Of a stretch of DNA of 64,000 nucleotides, positions 34,934 through 43,308 are shown piece after piece. The position numbers and the translations under genes were made by a program. The DNA is taken from the NCBI GenBank assembly GCA_018433085.1, contig JAHDRW010000006.1, positions 108,439 through 172,438 of the forward strand, read 5' to 3'. This DNA is from Deltaproteobacteria bacterium. GTDB lineage: Bacteria > Desulfobacterota > Desulfomonilia > UBA1062. The notes beneath the pieces are model-generated. The model had not been told where the DNA came from. It did no database searches and saw nothing but the letters and a program-made list of their open reading frames with translations. Positions within the stretch are counted from its first letter, which is position 1. Each line of letters opens with the position of its first letter.

Positions 34934-35626
34934 TCATCCATCGCCCGAAGGGGACTGCCCGCCCTGAGCGAACTGATTCAAACCCTGCCGGGAAAGAATA
35001 TTGATTACCCGGCCTTCAAGCCTCAGGATACCGTCTTCGCTCATGCGTTTCAGAACCCGGGAGAGTGTCTCGGGCGTCGCTCCGATGATCTTTGCCAGCT
35101 CCCTGTGCGGAAAGCGCAGATCGATCCGCCCGTCCCCGCCCTCCTGATCGAGGAGATTGACCAGGAAGGTGGCGAGCCGTTGGGGAATCTCCTTGAGCGA
35201 GAGCGACTCGATCAGGTCGATCGATTCCTTGAGTCTACGGGAAAGGACCATGATCATGTTGAAGAGGAGCGAGGGGTCCTTTCGGGACACCTCCTCGAGC
35301 ACCTCTGCGGGAAAAAACAGAATCCGCGTATCTTCCAGAGCCACGGCGCCCGCAGGAGAAACCTGGTCGGTCAGGGCCGTCAGGCAGAAGGGTTCCCCCG
35401 GACCGAAGATAAAGATCGTCTGCTCCCGGCCTTCGGGCGTGGACTTGAAAATCTTTACCCTCCCCCACACCACGAGGTGGAGCCCACGTGATTCCTGGGT
35501 GTCGGCAAAGATTATCCGGCCCGCGCGGACGCTCTTCTCGCGGGCGCAGGCGGCGAGAATCCTTATCTGGTCCGCAGGCAGGCCTGCAAACAGCGGGATG
35601 TGAAGCAAAACACTCAGCGCATCCAT
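34934..35626 (-). CDS. Crp/Fnr family transcriptional regulator
   Basis: 230 residues: a cyclic-nucleotide-type sensor domain (about 10-120), a long dimer helix (about 122-150) and a winged helix. The recognition helix reads PETLSRVL (E-x-x-S-R), the arrangement that in FNR and DNR reads TTGAT half-sites. The N-terminal Cys cluster of FNR is missing, so it is not an FNR-type oxygen sensor; a DNR/heme-type or other signal is possible. I chose the ATG at 35624-35626 (AGGGA upstream). A perfect TTGAT-N4-ATCAA box lies 24 nt before the start, pointing to autoregulation. Confidence 0.92.
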   Translation of the reverse strand: MDALSVLLHIPLFAGLPADQIRILAACAREKSVRAGRIIFADTQESRGLHLVVWGRVKIFKSTPEGREQTIFIFGPGEPFCLTALTDQVSPAGAVALEDTRILFFPAEVLEEVSRKDPSLLFNMIMVLSRRLKESIDLIESLSLKEIPQRLATFLVNLLDQEGGDGRIDLRFPHRELAKIIGATPETLSRVLKRMSEDGILRLEGRVINILSRQGLNQFAQGGQSPSGDG

Positions 35627-35650
35627 ACGGAATCCCTGTTTATCGTTTTC

Positions 35651-35664
35651 TTGATACAGATCAA
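35651..35664. promoter_or_regulatory. Perfect FNR/DNR box TTGATACAGATCAA
   Basis: A TTGAT-N4-ATCAA palindrome in the 118-bp divergent spacer, 24 bp from the regulator start and 80 bp from the divergent HesB-like gene. It fits the E-x-x-S-R recognition helix of the adjacent regulator. Confidence 0.75.
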
Positions 35665-35744
35665 TGTTTTTCTCCCTCACATGCTCGACAAAGGGTATTG
35701 CAGTACTATCAAAAAGCCATGAGCCATGAAAGGAGGATTTATCG

Positions 35745-36040
35745 ATGATCACCCTGACCCAGAACGGAAAAAGACAGCTCGCCGGATTCACCTCCCGGCA
35801 TGGCGATCCGGTTGTGCGCATCCATCCGGGTTTCGGTGGCGACGGGCCGCAGCAGCGGCAGCGGGCTCTGGATGATCCGAAAGACGGCGATCAGACCTTC
35901 CGGGTGGACGGGTTCAGCTTCGTGGTGGCTGCGGATGTCCGGGAATACACCAGCTTACCACCATCGACGGATCGTTCCCGGGTTTGCGGGTCATCTCCCG
36001 GCTCAATCCGCAGGGTCTTTCGAATGTCTGTTCAGGATAA
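35745..36040 (+). pseudogene. Frameshifted HesB/IscA-like gene
   Basis: AAAGGAGG and ATG 35745 open a frame MITLTQNGKRQLAGF...RALDDPKDGDQTFRVDGFSFVVA that resembles the short HesB-like proteins of sulfate reducers (pattern ALDEPKDxD...VDGFxFVVD). After about residue 67 (near 35945) the homologous sequence continues in another frame: QLTTIDGSFPGLRVISRLN and a late NVCSG, ending TAA 36038-36040. A net one-base indel explains it. No slippery heptamer is visible. It may be a true pseudogene or an error in the sequence. Confidence 0.65.
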
Positions 36041-36111
36041 GTACATATGTGGTATATTCTCAGGAAGGTATTTTTGCTCCGCATCGATTCGACAGATCCG
36101 GAGGTGAAGCA

Positions 36112-37116
36112 ATGACTGATGGAAAGAAGCGCGGCATCTCGCGCAGGACCCTGCTCAAGGCAACCGTGACCGCAGCCGTGACCGCGGGCCTGGGGACCTC
36201 GAGCCACGCCCGTACAGGCGCCGGCGGCGCCGTGGCGACCCTTATCGATATCAGCCTCTGCGACGGGTGTCCCGACCGGGAGACTCCCGCCTGCATCCAG
36301 GCCTGCAGGGAAAAGAACCTCCGGCAGGTTCCCGAACCCGTGGACCCCCTGCCCGAGTTGTTCCCCCGCGGAAAGATCGAGGACTTCTCGGACAGGAAGC
36401 ACCTGACCGGCAGGCTCACCCCCTACAACTACCTGTTCATACACAAGGCGGAGGTGGAGCACGACGGGAAGAGGTGGTCCCTGAACATTCCCAGGCGGTG
36501 CATGCACTGCGACAATCCAGCCTGCGCGACCATTTGTCCCTTTGCAGCCAACCACAAGCATGAAACCGGGGCAGTGGTGATCGACAGCGATGTCTGCTTC
36601 GGCGGTGCCAAGTGCCGCACGGTCTGTCCCTGGAACATTCCCCAGCGCCAGTCAGGGGTTGGCATCTATCTGCAGATCGCGCCCACGCTGGCCGGCAACG
36701 GCGTCATGTTCAAGTGCGACTTGTGCCAGGACAGACTGCTTGAGGGGAAAAACCCGGTATGCGTGGACGCCTGCCCCAGAAACGCCCTGCTCTCCGGGCC
36801 CCGGGACGTCATCCATGCCGAGGCCCGGAGGCGGGCCGACCGGATGGGCGGCCACCTCTACGGCAGGGAGGAAAACGGCGGCACAGCGACGATCTATGTC
36901 TCGCCCGTGCCCTTTGAGAAGATCGACGCCGCCATCGAAAAGGGCCCCGGAAGACCTCATATGGCCCCGGTCGAACGGCGGATGGCAAAGACGGACGGCC
37001 TGGCCAACTCGGTGCTCCTGTCTCCGGCCATCGGTCTGACTGCAGGCATCCTGGCCGTGGCTGGCGCCCTGAAGCGCAGGAAAAACGGCAGCCCCGAAGA
37101 GGAGCGGAAACGATGA
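36112..37116 (+). CDS. Tat-exported 4Fe-4S ferredoxin-like subunit (FdnH/HybA type)
   Basis: 334 residues. Twin-arginine signal SRRTLLK (10-16), four Cys clusters in the FdnH order (LCDGCPD...CIQAC, RCMHCDNPACATICP, CFGGAKCRTVCP, KCDLCQD...CVDACP), then a C-terminal membrane anchor (about 300-322). It would pass electrons in the periplasm between a catalytic subunit and the cytochrome b encoded next. No molybdoenzyme or hydrogenase large subunit is adjacent. GGAGG precedes the ATG; the stop overlaps the next start (ATGA). Confidence 0.9.
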   Translation: MTDGKKRGISRRTLLKATVTAAVTAGLGTSSHARTGAGGAVATLIDISLCDGCPDRETPACIQACREKNLRQVPEPVDPLPELFPRGKIEDFSDRKHLTGRLTPYNYLFIHKAEVEHDGKRWSLNIPRRCMHCDNPACATICPFAANHKHETGAVVIDSDVCFGGAKCRTVCPWNIPQRQSGVGIYLQIAPTLAGNGVMFKCDLCQDRLLEGKNPVCVDACPRNALLSGPRDVIHAEARRRADRMGGHLYGREENGGTATIYVSPVPFEKIDAAIEKGPGRPHMAPVERRMAKTDGLANSVLLSPAIGLTAGILAVAGALKRRKNGSPEEERKR

Positions 37117-37964
37117 GCCCGAAAACCGGAAAAAAACAGTCCCTTATCCGGCGCCACAGCCGCATCGAGGTCGCGGAGCACTGGACCGTCGCCCTCTCCG
37201 GTCTCGTCCTCGTGGTTACCGGCATCTTCGAGCTGCCCATCGCCGGGCGCTACTACGTCACCGACCTGCCCGGCATGGCATGGTCCGGAGACTTCATCTT
37301 TTCTCTTCAGCTCCACTATGCGGCGTCGGTGATCTTCATTGCAGCATCCCTGTTTCACGTCGTATACCACGGTCTCCAGGGGCACACGGGCATGCTTCCG
37401 AAAAAGGGCGATCTGAAGGCGTCCGCGGAGGTGATCAAGAGCTTTCTGGGGCGGGGCGAGGAGCCGTTGTTTCATAAGTACCTGCCCGAGCAGCGGCTGG
37501 CCTATGTAGGCATGGCCGTCATCATCGCGGGCCTCATCGTTTCCGGCCTGATCAAGACCTACAAGAACGTCTATGCGCCCGACATGTCTTATGCCCTGGT
37601 GATGTGGGCGACCTGGATTCACAACGTCTTCTTTGTCCTGTTCGTGCTCGCCTTTATCGCGCACATGGCGGCCATCGCCATCAAGCCCAACCGTCCCATG
37701 GTGCGTTCCATCCTCACGGGATACATCTCCCTGGATTACGCGAAGGCGCGCCATCCCCTGTGGCTGGACGAAATCACGCTGCGCGGTCAGACCTCTCCGG
37801 CACAGGATGGCCGGGAAGTCCCCATACGGGAGGTGCCCGTGCAGGAAGACACGGACACCTGCGCGGCCTGCGGAGAAGTGAACGATACGCGGGAAGACGC
37901 GGGCGATGACCGTGCTGCGGCCGGAGACAGCCAGGAAGAGACCCTTCCCGATCAGAAGCCTTAA
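37113..37964 (+). CDS. Cytochrome b subunit (FdnI-like) with Cys-bearing tail
   Basis: 283 residues, about four membrane helices (near 25-45, 65-88, 128-147, 162-192). Candidate heme ligands are His23, His68, His82/86 and His170/184. It should pass electrons from the FeS subunit to the quinone pool or the reverse. The hydrophilic tail (about 210-283) is longer than in typical FdnI and contains a CAAC pair (Cys250, Cys253). Coupled to the FeS gene by an ATGA overlap. Confidence 0.88.
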   Translation: MSPKTGKKQSLIRRHSRIEVAEHWTVALSGLVLVVTGIFELPIAGRYYVTDLPGMAWSGDFIFSLQLHYAASVIFIAASLFHVVYHGLQGHTGMLPKKGDLKASAEVIKSFLGRGEEPLFHKYLPEQRLAYVGMAVIIAGLIVSGLIKTYKNVYAPDMSYALVMWATWIHNVFFVLFVLAFIAHMAAIAIKPNRPMVRSILTGYISLDYAKARHPLWLDEITLRGQTSPAQDGREVPIREVPVQEDTDTCAACGEVNDTREDAGDDRAAAGDSQEETLPDQKP

Positions 37965-38167
37965 AAAAAAGCCGCCCAAGGCTCAAGGCCTTGTTCCGAA
38001 AAAGGCCCGGGTTTCGAGGTATGCCGGCGGACACACGGTCGGCAGGGGAAAGTCCGCATCCCGACCCTCAGGGCCGGTCGCGCCCACGGCACGCGGTATT
38101 CACCCCCGCCCGACCGGAGGCCCGGGTTGAAACCCGAGCCTGGAATGTTATAAGATAAGAAATTGCC

Positions 38168-38656
38168 ATGAGAAAAGACGAATACCCCATCACCCAGGCA
38201 GTACGGTTCCTCAGGGCGAAGGGCGTCGACTTCGTCCCCCACCGGTATCCCTTTGTGGAACATGGGGGCACCAGGCAGGCCGCGGTCACCCTAGGCGTTC
38301 CGGAGCACCGGGTGATCAAGACCCTGCTGATGGACATCGACGGAAAGCAGCCCGTCATCGTGCTCATGCACGGCGATCGCGAGGTCTCCACCAAGACGCT
38401 CGCACGAGGGCTCGGCGTGAAGCGGGCGGGCCCATGCGACGTGAAGACGGCCCAGAGGTGCACCGGCTATCAGGTGGGAGGAATCAGTCCCTTCGGCACG
38501 CGGGAGCGGCTCAGGGTCTTCGTGGAGTCGTCTATTCTTGAGCTCGACAGAATCTTTATCAACGGGGGCAAGCGGGGGTTCATGGTGGAGATGAACTCCC
38601 GGGACCTGGAAAAGGTCCTTGAGCCCGGGCGGGTATCCGTTGCCATGGAACCCTGA
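38168..38656 (+). CDS. ybaK: YbaK/EbsC family aminoacyl-tRNA deacylase (Cys-tRNAPro type)
   Basis: 162 residues, normal for YbaK. PEHRVIKTLLM carries the catalytic lysine region, and YQVGGISPFGT is the GXXXP-like loop that defines YbaK/ProX-type deacylases, which remove mischarged amino acid from tRNA. No good Shine-Dalgarno; start chosen from family length. Confidence 0.92.
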   Translation: MRKDEYPITQAVRFLRAKGVDFVPHRYPFVEHGGTRQAAVTLGVPEHRVIKTLLMDIDGKQPVIVLMHGDREVSTKTLARGLGVKRAGPCDVKTAQRCTGYQVGGISPFGTRERLRVFVESSILELDRIFINGGKRGFMVEMNSRDLEKVLEPGRVSVAMEP

Positions 38657-38750
38657 AAAATTTGGCGTGCGGCACGGTATTGGACCGTTTGAGCCCGATC
38701 CGGGCGTCGGCACCGGAGGAGAATGCAGCAGGAAAGGCGGCTGATGCGCG

Positions 38751-40343
38751 ATGAGAGACGATTCGATCGACAGGAAGGATTCCACGGCAGGCTCCGCATC
38801 CCTTTCCGGGGCGGACAGCGGGGAACGATACCACGAATCACCTGTCCGCGTTCAGGATAGAGCGGGGCGGTCGAGCCTCCATCTTCTGGAGATACACTCG
38901 TTTGCCTTCATGCACCGCATGCGGCGGAAATACGGTCCGGACCTGACCCTGGGTACCATACCGCGTAGCGAGTGGGAAGAGATCGCCTCCCGCGGGTTTT
39001 CCCTTGTGTGGCTCATGGGGGTGTGGATGCGAAGCGCCGCATCCCGGAGGTGCGCCATCGACGACGAGGGGTTGAGGCTGGCCTATGACGAGGCCCTTCC
39101 CGGGTGGGACGAGAACGACGTTGCGGGCTCTCCGTATGCCGTCCGCTCGTATCGCATCGATCCGCATCTCGGCACGGATCAGGACCTGCTCCGGGCAAAA
39201 GGCGTCATTAATGAACTGGGCATGGGTCTTGTCCTGGACTTTGTGCCCAACCACCTGGCCGTGGATCACCCCTGGACAGAGAGCCTGCCGGACTGCTTTG
39301 TCCGTGGTAGCAAGGAGGACATGCAGCGCGACCCTGCGCTGTTTTTTCTCACCGGACAGGGCCGTGTCCTGGCCCATGGGCGGGACCCGCATTTCCCGCC
39401 GTGGAGCGACACCGCGCAGGTTGACTTCTTCTCGGCCCGGGCGCGGGAGGCGCTCGCGGAAGAGCTCCGGCACATTGCGGAATACGCCGACGGAGCCCGG
39501 TGCGACATGGCCATGCTCGCGATCAACGAGGTGTTTGCCGGCACTTGGGGGAAATACGCACAGCATCCGGCCCCCCCGGAAACGGAGTTCTGGGAAGAGG
39601 CCATATCTGAGGTCAGGGCGGTGCGTCCGGGATTCGTTTTTATCGCCGAGGCCTACTGGGGGCTCGAACAAAGGCTTCGGGACCTGGGTTTCGACTACAC
39701 CTATGACAAAACGCTGTACGATCTCATGCTCCACGGCTCCCTCCATGAGTTGAGGCAGTATGTGCGGATCGACGAACGCGTGCAGCGGCAGTATCTGCGC
39801 TTCATCGAGAACCACGACGAGCCAAGGGCGGCCCCGGCCTTCGGGAAAGAGCGATCGAGCGCCGCCGCTGTCATGATGGCCACCCTGCCGGGTCTTCACC
39901 TCTTTCACGATGGCCAGAGGGAGGGCTGCGCGGCCCGCATGCCGGTTCAGCTCGCGAGAAGGGCCGAAGAGCACGGCGACCCCGAGACGGCACGGTTCTA
40001 CGACATCCTGCTGGCCTTCAGTTCGGAGGAACCCCTGACAACGGGCACCTTCAAGCCGCTCGATGTCCGGCCTGCATGGGAGGGAAACAGGAGTTCCGGC
40101 AGCCTGCTTGCCTGGCTGTGGCACGGCGGAAAAAGGCTCAAGCTCGTGTGCGTAAATTACTCGGACGCCGCGGCACAGTGCAGGCTCCGGATACCTCCCG
40201 AACTCCTTTTCGGACAGCCTCTCGCCTTTCGTGACGCCCTGACAGGAGAGACCTACATCCGCTCCCTCGACGAGGTGACCGCCGACGGGCTGTACGTCGA
40301 GCTCGATCCCTGGAGGGCGCACCTTCTCGAACTCCTGACCTGA
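38751..40343 (+). CDS. GH13 family alpha-glucan-type glycosidase
   Basis: 530 residues, cytoplasmic (no signal peptide). All four GH13 regions are present: DFVPNH (163-168), GARCDMA with nucleophile Asp252, FIAEAYW with acid Glu300, and ENHDEPRA with Asp356. The subfamily is not clear; it lacks obvious starch-binding modules, and the residues after region II (MAMLAI) are unusually hydrophobic for an amylase. It may act on trehalose, glycogen or sucrose-like sugars. No maltodextrin genes are near. Confidence 0.85.
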   Translation: MRDDSIDRKDSTAGSASLSGADSGERYHESPVRVQDRAGRSSLHLLEIHSFAFMHRMRRKYGPDLTLGTIPRSEWEEIASRGFSLVWLMGVWMRSAASRRCAIDDEGLRLAYDEALPGWDENDVAGSPYAVRSYRIDPHLGTDQDLLRAKGVINELGMGLVLDFVPNHLAVDHPWTESLPDCFVRGSKEDMQRDPALFFLTGQGRVLAHGRDPHFPPWSDTAQVDFFSARAREALAEELRHIAEYADGARCDMAMLAINEVFAGTWGKYAQHPAPPETEFWEEAISEVRAVRPGFVFIAEAYWGLEQRLRDLGFDYTYDKTLYDLMLHGSLHELRQYVRIDERVQRQYLRFIENHDEPRAAPAFGKERSSAAAVMMATLPGLHLFHDGQREGCAARMPVQLARRAEEHGDPETARFYDILLAFSSEEPLTTGTFKPLDVRPAWEGNRSSGSLLAWLWHGGKRLKLVCVNYSDAAAQCRLRIPPELLFGQPLAFRDALTGETYIRSLDEVTADGLYVELDPWRAHLLELLT

Positions 40344-40496
40344 CCCGCCGGGTAGACAATGGTCACGCAGACGTTACTATAAACTCAAGGAGCTATCACG
40401 TGCGGCCCGGGGCGTTTGTAAAAGGAATCCCCTTCCTTGCCTCAGGGTGGCCGGAGCCTGAAGAGCCGGGTACGCAGCCGAAACGGAGGTGTGTCT

Positions 40497-42149
40497 ATGC
40501 CGCAGATGATCGATGAGAAAACCAGACGCGAGCTTCAGTCGATTCTGGCAGGACTGAGGCAATCCGTGAAGCTGGTCTTCTTCACCCAGGAAATGGCCTG
40601 TGAAACATGCAGGCAGCAGGATCAGCTTCTTCGCACCGTTGCCGGGCTCTCCGACAAGCTCTCCCTGGAGGTGTACGACCTGGTGAAGGATTCCGGCAAG
40701 GCCCGGGAGTACGGGGTCGCCAAGGTGCCGGGCACCGCAGTCGTCGGGGAGAAGGACTATGGCATCCGCTTCTACGGAGTCACCGCGGGGTATGAATTCA
40801 GCTCGCTCGTAGAAGCGATCCGCATGGTATCCCAGGGAGCGTCGGGCCTGGGAAAGGAGATCGAGGACATCCTCCTGCTCATCGACGTTCCGGTGCACCT
40901 GGAGGTCATGGTCACCCTCACCTGCCCCTACTGTCCCCAGATGGTGCACCTCGCCCACCAGATGGCCGTGGCCAACGAGAACATCCGCGCGGACATGATC
41001 GACGCGGCGGAGTTCCCCCAGCTCGTCCAGAGGTATTTCGTGCAGGGGGTTCCCCGTACGGTCATCAACGAGTTCCCCGCCTTCGAGGGTGCGCTCCCTG
41101 CCTTCGAGGCCATCATGGAGATCCTGAAACTGGTCAAGCCCCATGTGTACGATCGCATCGACGCCCAGATGCGCGAGGCCAGGGGGGAGCGTTACGCCAC
41201 GGAGGTGGATCCCGAGAGGGTGTACCAGACCATCATCGTGGGCGCGGGTCCGGCCGCACTCTCGGCCGCCGTGTACGCCGCACGCAAGGATCTCGACCTC
41301 GCGCTCATCGGCGGCCGAGTGGGCGGCCAGATCATCAATACCTCGAGCATCGACAACTGGCTGGGAACCCCGGATATCAGCGGCCAGGACCTGGCGCGTC
41401 AGTTCAGGGACCACGTGGAGCGCTATCCCATTGCAGAGTTGTTCGACGTGACGGTAAACTCCATCACCAAGGACGACGGCGTCTTCCATCTGGAGACCTC
41501 CGAGGGAACCACCTTCAAGGCCCGTTCGGTCATCTTCTGCGCAGGCAAGGAATACCGCATGCTCGGCGTTCCCGGCGAAGGCCGGTTCATCGGCAGGGGG
41601 ATAGCGTTCTGCGCCACCTGCGACGCCCCGCTCTACCGGGATAAATCCATCGCAGTGGTGGGCGGGGGGAATTCGGCCTTTTCCTCGGCGCGGGATCTCC
41701 TCCCCTTTGCCCGGGAGATCCATGTCATAAACATCCTGAACGACTTTCAGGCGGACCCGGTCCTCATAGACGAGGTAAAGAACAACCGGCACGTAAGGCT
41801 TCACCCCGGCATGCAGGTGGAGGAATTCCTCGGCGGGGAGAAACTCCAGGGAATCCGGGTGGCATCGGTCGACGGAGGCACCCGGTTCGATCTGCACGTG
41901 GACGGGGTTTTTCTGGAGATCGGCCTGAAACCGAATGCCGATGCCCTCAAGGACATCCTAACCCTCAACGAGAACGGCGAGGTCCCGGTAGGGCGCGATC
42001 AGTCCACCGAAGTGCCGGGGCTCTTTGCGGCAGGCGATGTCACCGACGAGACGGAAAAGCAGATCGTGGTGGCCGCAGGGGCGGGGGCCAAGGCGGCGCT
42101 TGCGGTATACGACTATATTCTCAGGAACTCGCTCTCGGTTTCCCCGTAA
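40497..42149 (+). CDS. Glutaredoxin-like (PDO)/thioredoxin reductase fusion
   Basis: 550 residues. The N-terminal 215 residues hold two thioredoxin-fold units, one with ACETC (Cys35, Cys38) and one with CPYC (Cys143, Cys146), as in archaeal protein disulfide oxidoreductase. The rest is an FAD/NADPH thioredoxin reductase with VGAGPAALSAAVYAARK, CATC (Cys372, Cys375) and AAGDVTDETEKQ. AhpF is the nearest classical fusion but its N-terminal unit has one active CxxC. No ahpC is adjacent. ACGGAGGTG precedes the ATG. Confidence 0.93.
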   Translation: MPQMIDEKTRRELQSILAGLRQSVKLVFFTQEMACETCRQQDQLLRTVAGLSDKLSLEVYDLVKDSGKAREYGVAKVPGTAVVGEKDYGIRFYGVTAGYEFSSLVEAIRMVSQGASGLGKEIEDILLLIDVPVHLEVMVTLTCPYCPQMVHLAHQMAVANENIRADMIDAAEFPQLVQRYFVQGVPRTVINEFPAFEGALPAFEAIMEILKLVKPHVYDRIDAQMREARGERYATEVDPERVYQTIIVGAGPAALSAAVYAARKDLDLALIGGRVGGQIINTSSIDNWLGTPDISGQDLARQFRDHVERYPIAELFDVTVNSITKDDGVFHLETSEGTTFKARSVIFCAGKEYRMLGVPGEGRFIGRGIAFCATCDAPLYRDKSIAVVGGGNSAFSSARDLLPFAREIHVINILNDFQADPVLIDEVKNNRHVRLHPGMQVEEFLGGEKLQGIRVASVDGGTRFDLHVDGVFLEIGLKPNADALKDILTLNENGEVPVGRDQSTEVPGLFAAGDVTDETEKQIVVAAGAGAKAALAVYDYILRNSLSVSP

Positions 42150-42341
42150 ACGGCGTATCCCTGCCCGTGCGGACTGACGATGGAACGAGCGTCACCGGAA
42201 CCGGGGAAGGGCGACGCCCTCATACCCGCTTCAGAGAGCCGGTATGGCCGCGCGCATCCACACAAGCCCTCCCCCGCACCTAGCGGCTCGCTGCAGGGGA
42301 GGCGACGACCCCGGCGGCGGCGATGAACCCGCGCCCCGGGA

Positions 42342-43268
42342 TCAGGACTGCGAAACCGCCTCGCCGGGCCGGTGGTTTTTGATGACCGCCCTGACCTTGT
42401 TCCCCCGGTCGAGGTACTCCAGGCGGTCGAAGCTGTAGTTGCCGGCAATGGCGATGCCCCTGCCGTGCGAATCGAATACGCGATCGGGGCGAAGCTCCAG
42501 ATACGGTCCCCAGTCGAACCCCGGGCCCATGTCCTCGATGGTGAAGACGACCCTGTCTTCAGTTTTCTCGAAGCGGACAAGCACCTTCTTGTCCCGGTTC
42601 TCTTCCAGACGGGTACGGCGGTTGACCTCTTCACGCCAGATGTCTCTGCGGATGAGCTCTGATTTCTCCTCGTAGGTTATCCCCAGGTTGCCGTGCTCCA
42701 GGGCATTGATGAGAAGCTCCCAGAGCCCCAGCACCACCTTGTCGGGCTCGGGGCACAATTTTGCCAGGAGCGCGGCCAGGTTGTCCACCTCGCCGAGGCT
42801 CTTCAGGGAGAAGTCCGCCCGGACAAGGAGAGAAAACGCATGGGCCGTGTGATGCGCCTCTTCCCGGAGTATCTTGTACTGGACGTGGTCATCGATCGCC
42901 GCCTTGACCACGGTGAGCAGCCGTTCCTTGCGATAGGGTTTGGTGAGATAATAGAATGCCCCCGCCTGGATACCCTTGAGAATCTCGGTCTCTTCGGTCA
43001 TCGCGGTCTGGATGATGACGGGAATCCCCTTGAGCGCGTCGTGTTTCTTCATCCGCTCGAGCACCTCGAGACCGTCGATGCCCGGCATCATCCTGTCCAG
43101 AAGCACGGCATCGAAGGCATCCGGGGTTGCCCGAAGGAGGTCCCAGGCCTCTTCGCCGTTTACGGCTACCGCAATCCGATAATCCTGCTGCTGGAGCATG
43201 TGAACGATCATCTTGTTGTTGATGATCTCGTCGTCCACCACGAGGACCGATGGCCGCTGATCATTCAT
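42342..43268 (-). CDS. Response regulator with C-terminal RsbW-like ATPase domain
   Basis: 308 residues. REC domain (about 8-125) with phospho-acceptor Asp58 (LLDRMMPG) and Lys110 (LTKPY). The second part is a HATPase: ELLINALEHG (N-box), EDMGPGFDW and GRGIAIAG. It looks like a serine kinase/anti-sigma-type output rather than a DNA-binding one. It may belong with the hybrid kinase at 45455 or receive signals from elsewhere. Confidence 0.9.
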   Translation of the reverse strand: MNDQRPSVLVVDDEIINNKMIVHMLQQQDYRIAVAVNGEEAWDLLRATPDAFDAVLLDRMMPGIDGLEVLERMKKHDALKGIPVIIQTAMTEETEILKGIQAGAFYYLTKPYRKERLLTVVKAAIDDHVQYKILREEAHHTAHAFSLLVRADFSLKSLGEVDNLAALLAKLCPEPDKVVLGLWELLINALEHGNLGITYEEKSELIRRDIWREEVNRRTRLEENRDKKVLVRFEKTEDRVVFTIEDMGPGFDWGPYLELRPDRVFDSHGRGIAIAGNYSFDRLEYLDRGNKVRAVIKNHRPGEAVSQS

Positions 43269-43308
43269 CGCACGTCCCTGGACATGTATTCATTTACCCT
43301 TAAAAAGG

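Noticed and set aside
38040..38060. GGGGAAAGTCCGCA resembling the conserved GAGGAAAGTCC of RNase P RNA
   Set aside because: The gap is only about 200 bp and lacks the remaining conserved regions of rnpB; chance match.
38838..40322. 494-codon minus-strand frame opposite the GH13 gene
   Set aside because: No domain is visible; the plus strand carries all GH13 motifs.
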